The translations under genes were made by a program, and so were the position numbers. The notes beneath the pieces are model-generated. The model did not search any database, had not been told where the DNA came from, and saw nothing but the letters and a program-made list of their open reading frames with translations. This document shows, piece by piece, positions 8,121 to 19,226 of a stretch of DNA of 64,000 bases; within the stretch, counting starts at the first letter, position 1; every line of letters begins with the position of its first letter. The stretch comes from Gentiana macrophylla (taxonomy: Eukaryota > Streptophyta > Magnoliopsida > Gentianales > Gentianaceae): assembly GCA_026214975.1 (NCBI GenBank), contig CM047805.1, positions 6,262,001-6,326,000 of the forward strand. The letters are read 5' to 3'.

Positions 8121-11100
8121 AACCAACGGTCAATTTTATATATAAATAATTTTCTTATTCATGTCAAGTTTTCTGTTTTAGAGTCTGTTTTTGAGTCCCT
8201 CTGGTTATCTACTTTGTGTCAATTTCGCGTGTCTGTTTATCCCTGTATGTTTAATCCATAGGAGTCCGATAAAGACATGGGAAACCATGTTAAAATCGAT
8301 CCACGGTCTGCTTTTGTTTTCTTCATTTGCGAAACCAGAGAAACAATAATCCAAGTCAGTAATTTTTCAAGGGCGCTGAGAAAATAACCCAACAACATGT
8401 GGAGCTACGAATCTACAATGGGAAAAGCAATGGAAGAAATACCTTTAAAGCACCAAGATGGCTCCGGAAATTTTTTTTAAAGGCTTAAATTCTTCGTGGT
8501 ACAATGTTGAAGGCAAGGTACTACCTTTTTTGCTTATGTTTTATTACCTTTTGGTTTTTTGAGCATAAGTTAGCCTATACATGAATCTTAGTAAGAATCT
8601 TAGCCCGGAGTTGGTTTGTAAGAAGAATTTTATTAGTGTCGAAGGTTTTGCCCCATATCTGTCTCATCTAGAGGGTGTAAGAAAACATGTAGTCGTTGAA
8701 AGGAAGCAGTGAATAAAGAGTTCCTCATAGTTCTGTTAAAATCTCATGGTCCTATGAATGAAATTGCTTCTACTGGCCAGGGGAGCAACAAATTGTGTAG
8801 TTTAAGCATTCGCAATCTAAAGAAGACGTTGAGTTTTGAGAGAACACCATCTTCTGCTTTCGTTGAGTTTTATGGTGATGGCTTCTCGGTGAACCCACCT
8901 TAAACAAAAACGAGATTACGCTTTGGGTGACAATTTAGAAATCGAAGAATCTTTGTACATAGGTTCGGAAATGGTCTAACCATGGCTGGGCGAGTTCAAC
9001 CGAGCTTCGGCTCAATCGACTCCCCTCCACGTGTGATGTACGTTACAGCAGTTCAACAAGACTTAGCATAGCCGATAAGCCTTCAGGCTAAACGGGGCTT
9101 AATCTTGATGGATTGGCCTGAACTGTCACATATGTTCTAACGAATAAGACGGCGTAGGCTTGACTACATAACCGACCTTATTCGGAGTACTTTGATTCAT
9201 TGTTTCTTATTGTCAAGGCCAAAACCGTAATTAGTAACCGTAATTTTAACCGAGTTTCTTAGAATTCACTAATTCCTAAAACGAGAGCCGAGGTAAGAGC
9301 TTTGGATAAATGGTATGCATAAATGTCGTTTCCTAGGTCTCACAACCAAGGGAAGGGTATTAATCCGCAAAAGCAACAAGCCCACCTCTTATAGTGCTCA
9401 GAGGGGTCAATATCTAGTGATCCATGAATAATGATTGACAAGGATACTTTTGGAAAGTCGAGCTGAGGACTTTAAACTCAGAACTACTTCTTTAAAACCC
9501 TTAGGATTTCTTTTTAGGATTTTAGGTCTTGTTTTCTTTGAGTCAAATAAAAGTAACGTGACATATGTTGAGGTTTTTTATTTTGCCGTGTTCGATGGCC
9601 ATTGGGCTAAGGATGTGCAAAACTTTTTACTCAAGTATAGGCCACGTGAAATAGAGTTCGTAGGAGAGTCAGAAAATTGCTAAAGAAAAGGAAATTTAGC
9701 AATCAATCTTAAGATGGAAGCATTAAGAGAGCTTCAGATCATGAATATGTAATGAGAGAATGATTGGTGCGAACAAGAACAATTTTGGTCAACTTCCAAA
9801 ACCTTTTAGAATGGTGATCCAAGTGAAAATCCAAAGTGATGTGCAATTCATTCCGCAATTATCCTTATCTTTCCCTTTACACTTTTTCACCTTCAAACTT
9901 TTCGATCCTCTCACCAATCGCCTACGAAAGTTCACATTTCTAACCATTCTTTCATCGCTCTCTTTCTTTCCATCCGTTTCACTCTCCCACCCAATCTCAA
10001 TGCCTTAACCATTTTCAACCCACCCAAAAACACAATTTCTTACCCACCCTTTATCTTTTCTTCCCATCCTTATGTGTATTTTTTTTCTAAACCCATCATA
10101 GTCTCAACCTCCATTTTGTTTACACAATACCAATGTGTTGCGGAATTTGAAATATTGCTAAGCTTTAATGATTATTTTTTATCATTTTGATTTTCATGAT
10201 CCTAGTTGGGGTAAGTGTAGCTCTGACCCTAGCTAGATTTTAAAGGTTTTTGGTTCGATCAAAATACAACTTATCTTTCTACCGGAAGTTTTAAATTTAA
10301 CACTTTTACGCCTATTCCGGCATTTCTAGATGGTAAGTTTTGTTCTGACCTATCATACTGATCCGACCTTGTTGATGACGGTTATGACTTTTACGTGATA
10401 CATTGGGTTATTAGTAATTTCGAGGAGTAGCTACATCTCCCTAAGTTGTTGATATCCATTGCAAGCAAGAAGTTTCTGCGCTAAGTATTTGATTTTATCT
10501 TTAGCCAATAGGTCACATTGAATCTGTTATACCTTACGAAGTGTCTCTTTTACTACATTGCATACAAGGTTGATATAGTCAACCTCGTGTTTTCCCACAT
10601 GGGGTTATGCTTTTTGATCTTTGTCTTCTCCACCCGGTTTTAAGAATATTTAGGCGGTGGAGGTTTTAGATGAAGACTACCATCTTTAGTTGCTTGTTTA
10701 TTTTTCTTTCTATTTAGTATTTTTTTCTTGTCTTTGGTTGTATAAAATAAAGTGGCTTAAAATGTTTTTCGGTATTAATACCTAATTACTGCCACATTAT
10801 TCTATAACTTCCATAGACTTGGTGTTATTAACGGTTTCATGGAGTTTGTTTGCTTATACAGGATGTGTCTATCTCTCTACGACGTGCTGAAATTTACTCC
10901 GATCTTTTTCCTTTACTGAGAGCCGTTTCCAGAGCTAAGTCTTTTTCTTAAATTCTCATTTATTTTTGTCATTGAGGACAATGCCATGTTTAAGTGGGGG
11001 GTAGGAGACTTAGCTATGTTATGTTATGATTGAAATTTGAATGAAACGGTAGAAAAATTGAAAAATTGAAAATTTGAATACATACCATATTATTTATCTC

Positions 11101-11903
11101 GTGCACTTTAGAATTGTGAGTTCCTAGCTAAGAATTGATAGGAAATAAACCAAGTTTCATGAGTACGTGATCATTTTATACTTATGTTAAGTAAATTTAA
11201 GGATATTCATTCCGCTTTTGCAAGTAGTTATTTATTATTCAATTACTCAATGTGAATCGAGTATACCGCGCAAATCATAATAATCAAGAAATTATGTGTA
11301 CATTGCATAGATGATTGGTTATGTAAACTTAGTGTCAATATCTATCTGCTGATGCATTCTTATATTTTAGCCATTAAAGCGGAGTAATAAGCTTGAGACA
11401 TACCTGTGTTTGACAATGCGTTAAAACACTGGGCTTGTAGTAAATTACCAAAGTAGCCCCGCGCTTGTGGTAATATTCGATGCTATACATGATCTAAGAT
11501 AGGGGGATACTTTAAAAAGTTTTCTTCCTTGAGATTGATAGTATTTGAAAAATATGAAGATATGAAAAGAATATTCAACTCTTTAAGAGGCTTTGAGTAG
11601 TACTCGGTCTCCAAGTCCAAAAACCCTATAGATACGCTCTTGCTTATTGCTCTAGTGCTTCAAAAATTTAAAGGCTTGAGAAGTATGAAGTCGAGGTTGG
11701 TAGGTTGAGATTACGGTTGGCATAAACTCTAATCTTGCTACGAATATATAAAACTAAATGCACATGCACACATCACTGATTCATAAAGTGAGTAGTGAAT
11801 AATGGATATCTTATGAGCATGACTAGTATGAGTTGACTTGAGCTTCTTTAAGTAAGTATGACTGACCATGGGAAATGTTGTCTTTGGGAATGACTTATTG
11901 ATG
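8121..11903 (+). other. Interior of L2, no gag-pol
   Basis: About 3.8 kb without recognisable retroviral domains. Short frames exist (for example 9435-9683 and 9760-10008) but none looks like gag or pol. The 9435-9683 frame contains FAVFDGHWA at 9582-9608, weakly like the PP2C metal-binding motif. A pyrimidine-rich stretch covers 9840-10080. At 10970-11005 the sequence attgaggacaatgccatgtt leads into a G-run that resembles an internal polypurine tract. Confidence 0.75.
10993..11006 (+). other. Internal polypurine-like tract of L2
   Basis: taagtggggggtag lies about 930 bp before the terminal polypurine tract and just after ttgaggaca. G3 has the matching arrangement on its sense strand near 29070-29046 (ttgaggaca then tttaagtgtgggggag). 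Conservation of both tracts in two otherwise unlike elements argues for function, such as a second plus-strand priming site. Confidence 0.55.
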
Positions 11904-11939
11904 CTTTGTTCGGGACGATCAAAGTCTAAGTGGGGTAGT
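11904..11939 (+). other. Hairpin and terminal polypurine tract of L2
   Basis: An inverted repeat CTTTGTTCG-GGA-CGATCAAAG (8 of 9 pairs) occupies 11904-11924 and is followed by aagtggggtagt directly before the 3' LTR. G3 carries the same hairpin with a perfect 9-bp stem at 27987-28007. The tract is the expected plus-strand primer. Confidence 0.8.
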
Positions 11940-13752
11940 TGATGACGGTCAAATTATACCCGTAAAAGTCATCAACATTGACCTTAAATCGAGATTAATA
12001 ATATATATTTCATATTGAATCACTCGCTTATATTTATTATTTAATGTTAAGTGATTATTATTATGATATTTGGTATTTAGCCGATTTTTTATTATTTTAA
12101 GACCGATTTATTGTGCGATAAATGCGATTTTGTAGATCACTTACAAATCGAGAGGATTAATGTCATTCAATCAATTATCTCAAGATAAGGAAGGAAGAAA
12201 ATCGGAGCATTAAGTGCAAGATTAATCGGATCAACATGCAAGCGTGCGATGGGGAACAAGCTAGACGTAAGAAAAGCGTGTTAAACATGCAAACTTAGGT
12301 TCGGTCGACCGAGCCTATAGCTTCGGTCGACCGAGTGCAGCTCTTCGGTTGACCGAGCCTTAGGTTTGGGTCGGTTTCCGGCTTATATCGTGCTTATCTT
12401 CTAGAACCACCCTAAGTCGGGAAAAACCTCTATATAAGCAAGCAGCTACGAGAATTGTAATTCATACCTTAGAATTCCATTCAATAATTCCATACAATTC
12501 TACTTTGATATTTTGATACAATGTAGCATAATTAGATTGAAGGTTTCCAGAGTTTAAGGGCTGCAAGTTATGTAAGCCTTTATTTTCTGTTTCTTTTATT
12601 TTAAGTAATTAATCCCTCCCAATTATGCTTTATCGTTTGAATTAGTTAATCATAGCTAGATGATGTAGATCTAGGCTATGACGTTAGGAAGGTGGCGATA
12701 CCTTGTCTATGAGGATCCCATAACCTACGTCATACACTTAGTATTTATTCATGAATCTACTTGACTTAATTAATGCGTATCTATGTTAGTTTATATGAAT
12801 GCTTTACGAATTACTGTTTAATCCGTTGTGTATGATGAAACGCTGAGAGATACATTCAGGGATGTAATCTGGGGACGAAATTGATTCGGGTGACCGAATG
12901 AGTTCACTCGGTCGACCGAGCCCACCTATTCGGTCGACCGAGCCCATGTTCATCCGTTAGATAGCCATGTCTTTATGGTTAGGTTAACTTAATAGAATTT
13001 ATCATCTTGGTAGGTATGTCTACGGCTACGTTGCTCGTCTGTTTTAATTAGCGTATGATTAGAAAATACCAATATAGGACTCCTAGGTTGGCTCACGAAT
13101 GATCTTCCGGGACTTTCAGCGAGACCTAGATCTGTTTTGTATTAGGGAATTGACGTCATCTAGTTGTGCGTAAATCGTAGATTAACATGAAACCGTGTAG
13201 GTAATTGTTAATAGGACAGAGACTGATGCGATCGTTTAGGAAGTACGCCTAACCATAGGAATGTTGCCTAAGCGAGGTGTACGGTTAATATCGGCATCCT
13301 TAGAGTAATGAGCGTGTGAGTTATATGAGATGGAAACCCAAAAGGTGAAGTCACGTAACAATAGCACAGTGATCTAGTAACCTAACCGGTGCTAAGTCAA
13401 GTTAAGGGGATGACTCCCGTAGCCAATCTAAGATAGATACAAACGGATTGACAGTTAATAAGTTCAGTTTATTATATAAATTATCTAGGTCCAAACGATA
13501 AAGACTATAATTGGGGAGGTTAATTACGTTGTGTTGAGTCGTGTCTTTACTTTTCTTGTCTTATGTTGGTCGTAGACCGCCTCTATGTCCTTGACATGTT
13601 TAATTAATTGTTTGTATATAAGATGATCCACAATTGGTTCCTTGTGGGATCGACCTTGATTCACTATGGATATACTACGATGGGCCTAGTCCTCTTGCTA
13701 GTATTGGTTTATGGTGGTCAAGTATTTTATAACCTGATTGACCACGTCATCA
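11940..13752 (+). repeat. 3' LTR of L2 (1813 bp)
   Basis: Same ends as the 5' LTR. Palindrome triplets start at 12301, 12323, 12345 and at 12886, 12908, 12930, keeping the 22-bp phasing. Differences from the 5' LTR are scattered substitutions and one- or few-base indels. Confidence 0.95.
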
Positions 13753-13757
13753 AGGTT
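13753..13757. repeat. Target site duplication of L2, right copy (aggtt)
   Basis: Exact repeat of 6287-6291. The gag reading of G1 resumes here. Confidence 0.95.
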
Positions 13758-15278
13758 CTTATTTGTAGTCATCAGGAGTTGGATACTTTTATTTTGCTCC
13801 TCCAATTTAGCTTCAAGATTGTTAGTTTGGGAGGGGCCTTGAGAGTTTTGGAAATTTTGAGAATAGGGCTGGCTGGGCCGACTTTGAAATTGAGAATTTG
13901 AATTGAAAGGCAAATTCTGATTGAATCTTTGAGTAGGATTGGAAAATTTTGAGTTTTGGTTCTGATTAAAACCAGGGTTTCTATTGAAATTTTGATTCGA
14001 ATTAAAATTCGAATTGTGATTGAAACTGGAAGATTGATTAAACCCGTGGTTTTGGAAATTATTCTGGCCAGAAACTTGATTAGACCTTTGGTTGTTCTGG
14101 CCATAGAATGCATTTACTTCCGCATTCTGTCCGTTCATAGGACAGAATCGAGAAGTGTGCCCTGTATTGTCACAGTTTTGACATGTGACCTGATCATACT
14201 ATCCATAATCATGAACGGCATTCACTTGATAAGGTGCAGGGGGATTAAATTGACACTGGCCATTCATATGGCGATCGACAAAGATTTTTTCGCAAATGCA
14301 GAACATGAGGGTTCTGTGGAAAAGAAGAAGTTTGATTTATCGGATTTGAAACTTGAGATGATGCCATCTGCTTCTGTAGCATGGCGATCAAACTTTGCAT
14401 GTTTACCTCATATACCTTAGGAGGAGGAGGAGGTGCTTGAATTGCTTGATAAGAGGGGGCGTAGTTGTACTTTGCAATGTCCTCAAACAGTGTCCACCCC
14501 TCATCAGGCGTTTTCTTCAAAAACGCCCCACCAGATGAACTATTGACCATGCCTTTTGTAAGCTCGGTCAATCCACTAAAGAAAGTGTTGACTTGCCTTT
14601 GCAGTGGCAAGCCATGGTGGGGCACTTTCTAAGCAGAGACTTGAATATTTTCCAACACTCGAAAAAGGATTCATTCTCTTTCTGGTAGAAAGTGAATATC
14701 TCGTTTAAACACTGGGCTGTTTTTGAAGGTGGGAAATATTGACTCAAGAACTCCTTTTCGAGTTCGGCCCAGGTGGTAATAGATTCAGAGGGGAGAGAAG
14801 TATACCACTCTTTAGCTTCTCCCTTTAGAGAAAATGGAAACAGTTTCAGTTTAATGGCATCCTCACTTACTCATTGGATGCGTGTAGTACCGCATATCTC
14901 TAAGAACGTATGTAAGTGAGTATGGGGATTCTCTGACTGGTTACCGTGGAAGATAGATGCATGCTGCATCATCTGAATAAGTCCCGGCATTAGCTCGAAG
15001 GTCTGTGCAGTGATGGCTGGAATGACAATAGCCGGGTTGACTTAGACTTCGCATGGCATGGCGTAGTCGGCCAACGTACGTCTATCCTCAGCAGCCATGA
15101 TTACAAAATCAGTGATTTCCTTGGCTAGCTGATCCTCAAGATCTTGCTCGGCTCTGTCTGCCAGAACCGCAGAACGGAAAATCCGCCTGTTTGGCCGGAC
15201 TACGGTTCGCTCGGGGTCAGGAGTGTATAGTAACGTTACATTTTGACTCCGAGTTTTCATAAACCGGATCAAAAACAA
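13758..15278 (-). pseudogene. Gag region of G1 (N-terminal and nucleocapsid part)
   Basis: Gag forms the particle that packages element RNA. The likely start is MKTRSQNVTL (Met near 15260), preceded in frame by six codons. The gag core follows in shifted frames with KGEAKEWY near 14820 and LFEDIAKYNYAPSYQAIQ near 14470. A CCHC zinc knuckle CQNCDNTGHTSRFC lies near 14190-14150. A long Asn/Gln/Phe-rich stretch (14100-13850) is followed by a short coiled-coil-like piece EAKLEEQNKSIQLL. Stops, for example after CEV at about 15042, and frameshifts break it. The first zinc knuckle seen in G3 is damaged here. Confidence 0.85.
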
Positions 15279-15853
15279 GTGAAAGCAACCTAAAGACTAA
15301 GAAACTAAAAGCCTAAACTAAAAATTAAAAGCCTAATAAAAGAAAAGAAAGGAAAAGAAGAAAAAGAAACAGGATTATTAAGGGAAAAGATGAAACAGAC
15401 GGGCGTCCAAAGGTTTGGACGGGCGTCTGCCCAACTTTTGGACAGGACGGGCGTTCGGATGCCCAAACGCTCGTCTGGTCTTCAGAAAACTTGACCGGGC
15501 GTCCAAATTTTATGGACGCTCGTCTAAGTGAGTGAAAACGCTACAGGATTGAAAATTTTCTAGCAGACGGGCGTCCAAGATTCCAGACGCCCGTTTGGTA
15601 GCGGGAAAACTAGAAAAGAAGCAGAAAATTTGCAGAAAAGAAAGGAGGGGTAAGGAAGAACAGAGAAAATAACAGAGACAGATAGATAGAAGAGAAGAAA
15701 ACTAATCACAAGAGAAAGAAGAACCTTAAACCCTAGACTAAAACCCTAATATCCTAATAACCTAAACGATTATCAACTAAAAACAGATATTAAAACGAAA
15801 TATAAACAAAACAAAAAAAAAACGAAAAACAAAAACTAGGAAACCGTCCGGTT
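15279..15853 (-). other. 5' leader of G1 between primer site and gag
   Basis: A-rich untranslated leader with no ORF. It contains a cluster of GACGGGCGTCC-type motifs at about 15394-15600, in both orientations. Confidence 0.75.
15394..15600. repeat. GACGGGCGTCC motif cluster in G1 leader
   Basis: Eight or so variants, such as cagacgggcgtccaa, ggacgggcgtctg, tgaccgggcgtcc and cagacgcccgtttg, lie in about 200 bp. Same core as the clusters in the LTR and upstream of ORF2. Confidence 0.75.
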
Positions 15854-15873
15854 CCCCGGCAACAATGGCGCCA
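15854..15873 (-). other. Primer binding site of G1 with a 3-nt insertion
   Basis: The sense strand reads TGGCGCC-ATT-GTTGCCGGGG. Apart from the three extra bases this is a perfect tRNA-Asp match. It lies 6 nt from the LTR end. Confidence 0.85.
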
Positions 15874-16849
15874 AAAACTTGTCACGGATTTTATTAACAA
15901 AGCAAACAAGTAATAAAATTTATAATCCGGTTTTTCCTCAAGTATAAGGATCGTAGTATAGAGGTTGATACCGGTCGATCTTACGGGAATCGGCGATTGT
16001 TAACCCTAGTTTTGTCTAATTAAATTATGTCACTAAAACTAATCTAAACAAAGCAGATAAAACTAAACAAAACTGAAAACAAACTTAACTAAAACGTAAA
16101 ACTGGACAGAAGATATGATCTAAAGCCAGGAAAGATACGGGTTGAGAACTATTAAACTTAAACTAATATGAAATAAAAGTAACTAATCTAGACAATTCAA
16201 GTTTCACGGGATTAAATTCAAGTTTTAACGAACAAACGAGCGATTGATCCACCTATCCTAACAAGTATCAATTCCTATCTCGATTATATTGCGTTTTCTA
16301 ACCAAGTTGTGATTTCACCTTGTCTAAAACATGAACCCTAATTTCTTAGGTAATTCACCTATTAATCTATATCTCTCGATCTAAGATTAACGATTTTACT
16401 AATCAAAGGTGTAAACTTTAACCTAGCAATCTAACCTATTAACTCTCGTTATGATAGATTAAACAACTATTCCTTATCATGGTGATCTAAGGCTTAAATA
16501 GACTTTCATCAACATAAGACAATCATAACATGCAAATCTTTCGATACAATTGCAATTAAACAATATAAAATGCATAAAGGAAACAACTTTAGGTAAAACT
16601 CACAATATAATCGCAGAAACGGAATCAAAACGTGTTGGATGGCTTCACAATGCTCGTTTGATGAAGCTAAGCCTCTCAACATCCTCTGGAAATTGCAGAA
16701 AAAACTAACATAAAACTGCCTACTTTTAATCTAGGATTTGGAGCATAAAAACTGGAATAAAAGAAGTAAAAACGCAGCCTAAAGCCGCCCCTAGGTTTAG
16801 GGTTTCGAATAATGAGTATTGGTATCCTTAAGGTAGAGAAAACGCGCTG

Positions 16850-16857
16850 TATATATA
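16850..16857 (-). promoter_or_regulatory. TATA box of G1 LTR
   Basis: TATATATA on the sense strand within the LTR, downstream of the GC-motif cluster. The expected start of the genomic transcript lies a few tens of bases to the left. Confidence 0.65.
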
Positions 16858-16889
16858 GAAAACAAAGGCGGCGCTGCTAAGTCGGCCGA

Positions 16890-17085
16890 AAGACGCCCGT
16901 CCATACTTGTGAACGCCCGTCCGGATGGATTTGGACTCGCCAGACGCCCGCCCACTCGGCGCCCAAACTCTCGTATCAAATTTCTCAAATGGACGCTGTT
17001 TGGAGATGGTGGACGCTTCGTCCAAGAGACTTGGAAAAACTCGTATTGATTTCATCAGCCGGACGCCCGCTCATTTCAATGACGC
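16890..17085. repeat. GC-motif cluster in U3 of G1 LTR
   Basis: Variants of gacgcccgtcc occur near 16892, 16912, 16942, 17011 and 17061. They lie upstream of the TATA box, where enhancer or activator sites would be expected. Confidence 0.7.
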
Positions 17086-17443
17086 GCTGCTCAAATTCGA
17101 CTTTATCTTGATTTTTTCCAAACTTATCCCTTTTTCTTCAATGTAAATCATCATTATCTCATCCTCTTCAATTAAATCCGACTTGATCATCTTTGAATCA
17201 CCTCTTGAGCTCGAATTTGTGCATCTATAACACATAAAAATAACGCAAAATCTAATAATGTCCAATTAAATATAAATTCATCAATAAAACGCATAAATTG
17301 ACTAATTTTGCGATTAACTTATTAAAAACACCACATGCTCAATATTGCCATCTAAACACTTATTTTCTTATGCAAATAATACAAATACGGGGGAAATTAT
17401 CATAAAATGTAGCCTTATAAAACATATAAAAACACCCTTAACA

Positions 17444-18198
17444 CTGATCCAAAGAGGATGTCATCAACATAGATTTGCACTAACAAGGTGCTTGTTCCTT
17501 CTTCTAGCTTGAAGAGAGTCTTATCAATAGTCCCTTTGTTGAATCAATTGTTGATCAAGAACTGTGATAGTGTCTCATACCAGGCTCTGGGTGCCTGTTT
17601 AAGTCCATAAAGTGCCTTTTTGAGTTTGTACACTTTATCTTCTTTCACTTTAAGTTGAAAACCAGGGGTTGTTCCACATATACTTCTTCTTCCAAAAGTC
17701 CATTCAAAAATGCACTCTTGACATCCATTTGATAAACTTTGAAGTCTTTATGAGTTACAAAGGCTAAAAAGAGTCTGATTGCTTCCAATCTTGCTACTGT
17801 GCAAAAGTTTCATCATAATCTATTCCTTCTACTTGAGAGTAGCCTTTTGCAACTAGTCTTGCTTTGTTTCTAACAACTGTCATTTGTTCATCCATCTTGT
17901 TTCTGAACACCCATTTTGTTCCAATGATGTTGGCCATGTCTGGTCTGTCAACAAGTTCCCAGACCTCATTTCTCTCAAATTCATTTAAATCTTTTTGCAT
18001 GGCTGTAATCCAATAAGCATTTTGAATTGCATCATCTATCGTTTTGGGTTCCACTTGTGATAGAAAACAAGTTAGCATTCTTTCTAGTTGTCTTCTGGTT
18101 ATAACTCCTGTATGAATATCTCCAATGACTTGTTCTTCAGGATGATCTCTTAGCCAGTTTAAGTCAGGTTGAAGTTTCTCTTGAGTTGGTTCTTCCAC
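17444..18198 (-). pseudogene. Copia reverse transcriptase, N-terminal half (E)
   Basis: The open part (18198-17794) has AMQKDLNEFERNEVWELVDR, then IIGTKWVFRNKMDE, and [20 protein letters not shown], the fingers region of Copia RT. Broken sequence follows to the YVDDILFG active site at about 17476-17450. G1 inserted directly after this motif. A frame break near 17795 disrupts the protein. Confidence 0.85.
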
Positions 18199-18243
18199 AA
18201 CTTCAGCTTGTGCATCAACTTCATGTTCTTGTGTTGGTGTCTC

Positions 18244-19226
18244 TTATGTTATGTTGACTGGTGCATCATCTTGATTGCCAAAAGTGTGATCCAGAATGGT
18301 AGTTGGTGCTGTTGTATTTATATAAACTTGTCTTTGTGCAGATTCTTCTTCAATTTCTTGTAGACTTTTACCATTTGTGTTTGGTTCATCAAAGACTACA
18401 TGAATTGATTCTTCAATCACCAAAGTTCTTTTCTTGAGTAATCTGAATGCTTTGCTTGTGTCTGAGTATCCTATAAAGATTGCTTCATCATCTTTCTCAT
18501 CAAAAGTATGTAATTGATTCCTGTACAAAACAAAACATTTAGATCCAAACAAATGTAAATGTGAGATATTAGGTTTCCTTACATTCCATAATTCATATGG
18601 TGTTTTTCCATGATGTTTGTTGATGATTGATCTGTTTTGAGTATAGCATGCTATGTTTGCTACTTCAGCCCAAAATCTCTTTGGTAAGCATGCTTCTGCA
18701 ATCATTGTTCTGACTGCTTCTTTGAGTGTCATGTTTCTTCTTTCTGCTACAGAATTTTGTTGTGGAGTCCCAGCTGCTGATAGTTGATGTAGAACTCCAT
18801 TCTCTTCACAATAGGTTCTGATAATTTCATTTAGGAATTCTGTGCCTCAATCAGATCTGATCTTGATGATCTTCATTTCCTTTTCATTTTGAATTCTTCT
18901 TAGCAAATCTGGTAGCTTTTTGAGTGTCTCTCTTTTCTTGTTCATGAATATGGTCCAGGTTAATTTGGAAAAGTCATTCACCACCACCAGAGTGTACTTC
19001 TTCCACTTACACTTACTGGTGTGACTGGTCCAAAAAGATCCATATGTAAAAGATGTAAGATTCTTGTTGTAGATTGATATGGATTTGACTTGAAGGAGCT
19101 TTTGCTCTGCTTCCCTTTTTGACATGCATCACAGAGACTTTCCTTTTTGAATTTGATCTCTAGAAGTCCTTCAACTAGCTTGTTCTTTGACAGTGTATCG
19201 ATAGTCTTGAAGTTGAGATGATTCAA
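18244..19226 (-). pseudogene. Copia GAG-pre-integrase and integrase (E)
   Basis: Three frames carry the region in order. MNHLNFKTIDTL with CDACQKGKQSKSSF is the pre-integrase zinc module. LHMDLFGPVTPVSVSG carries the first catalytic Asp, and VVNDFSKLTWTIF and IIKIRSD the second. RTMIAEACLPKRFWAEVANIA lies after the Glu. The C-terminal part has YELWNVRKPNISHLHLFGSK and GYSDTSKAFR. Breaks are at about 19000 and 18840. Confidence 0.85.

Larger units (their letters stand above)
6292..13752 (+). mobile_element. Non-autonomous LTR retrotransposon L2 (LARD-like), complete, 7461 bp
   Basis: Two nearly identical LTRs (6292-8097 and 11940-13752) begin TGATGACG and end CGTCATCA, giving 8-bp terminal inverted repeats. 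A 17/17 tRNA-Asp primer site follows the first LTR and a polypurine tract precedes the second. The 3.8-kb interior has no gag, protease, RT or integrase. It shares with G3 the hairpin-plus-polypurine end and an internal TTGAGGACA...TTTAAGTG-type signal, so it is probably moved in trans by Tat/Athila-type proteins. It splits the gag region of G1. Confidence 0.95.
1..17443 (-). mobile_element. Ty3/Gypsy retrotransposon G1 (Tat/Athila-type), 3' end beyond left edge
   Basis: This is a minus-strand Gypsy element. Reading from right to left: 5' LTR (15880-17443), tRNA-Asp-type primer site, GC-motif leader, gag, protease, RT, RNase H, integrase, a post-integrase tail, a small ORF, and the first codons of ORF2 at the window edge. 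The gag region is split by element L2 (6292-13752). The order PR-RT-RH-INT with no chromodomain, the tRNA-Asp primer site and the extra ORF place it among non-chromovirus plant Gypsy elements; the exact lineage is inferred by eye. Reading frames are broken in many places, so it is not autonomous as sequenced. It interrupts Copia element E at 17443/17444, where the adjoining 5 bp of E are ctgat. The matching copy would lie left of the window. Confidence 0.9.
15880..17443 (-). repeat. 5' LTR of G1 (1564 bp)
   Basis: The sense strand begins TGTTAAGGGTG and ends CCGTGACA, directly before the primer site. Contains a TATATATA box (16857-16850) with a GC-motif cluster just upstream (17085-16890). 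The other end abuts Copia E sequence (ctgatccaaagagg). Confidence 0.9.

Noticed and set aside
7953..8261. Protein-coding ORF of 102 codons across the L2 LTR end and primer site
   Set aside because: It spans the LTR/primer-site border and matches no family; a similar frame in the 3' LTR (13608) reads into G1 instead, showing it is not conserved as a protein.
13956..14420. 154-codon plus-strand frame
   Set aside because: It is the reverse-strand shadow of G1 gag, including the Asn/Gln-rich part and the zinc knuckle.
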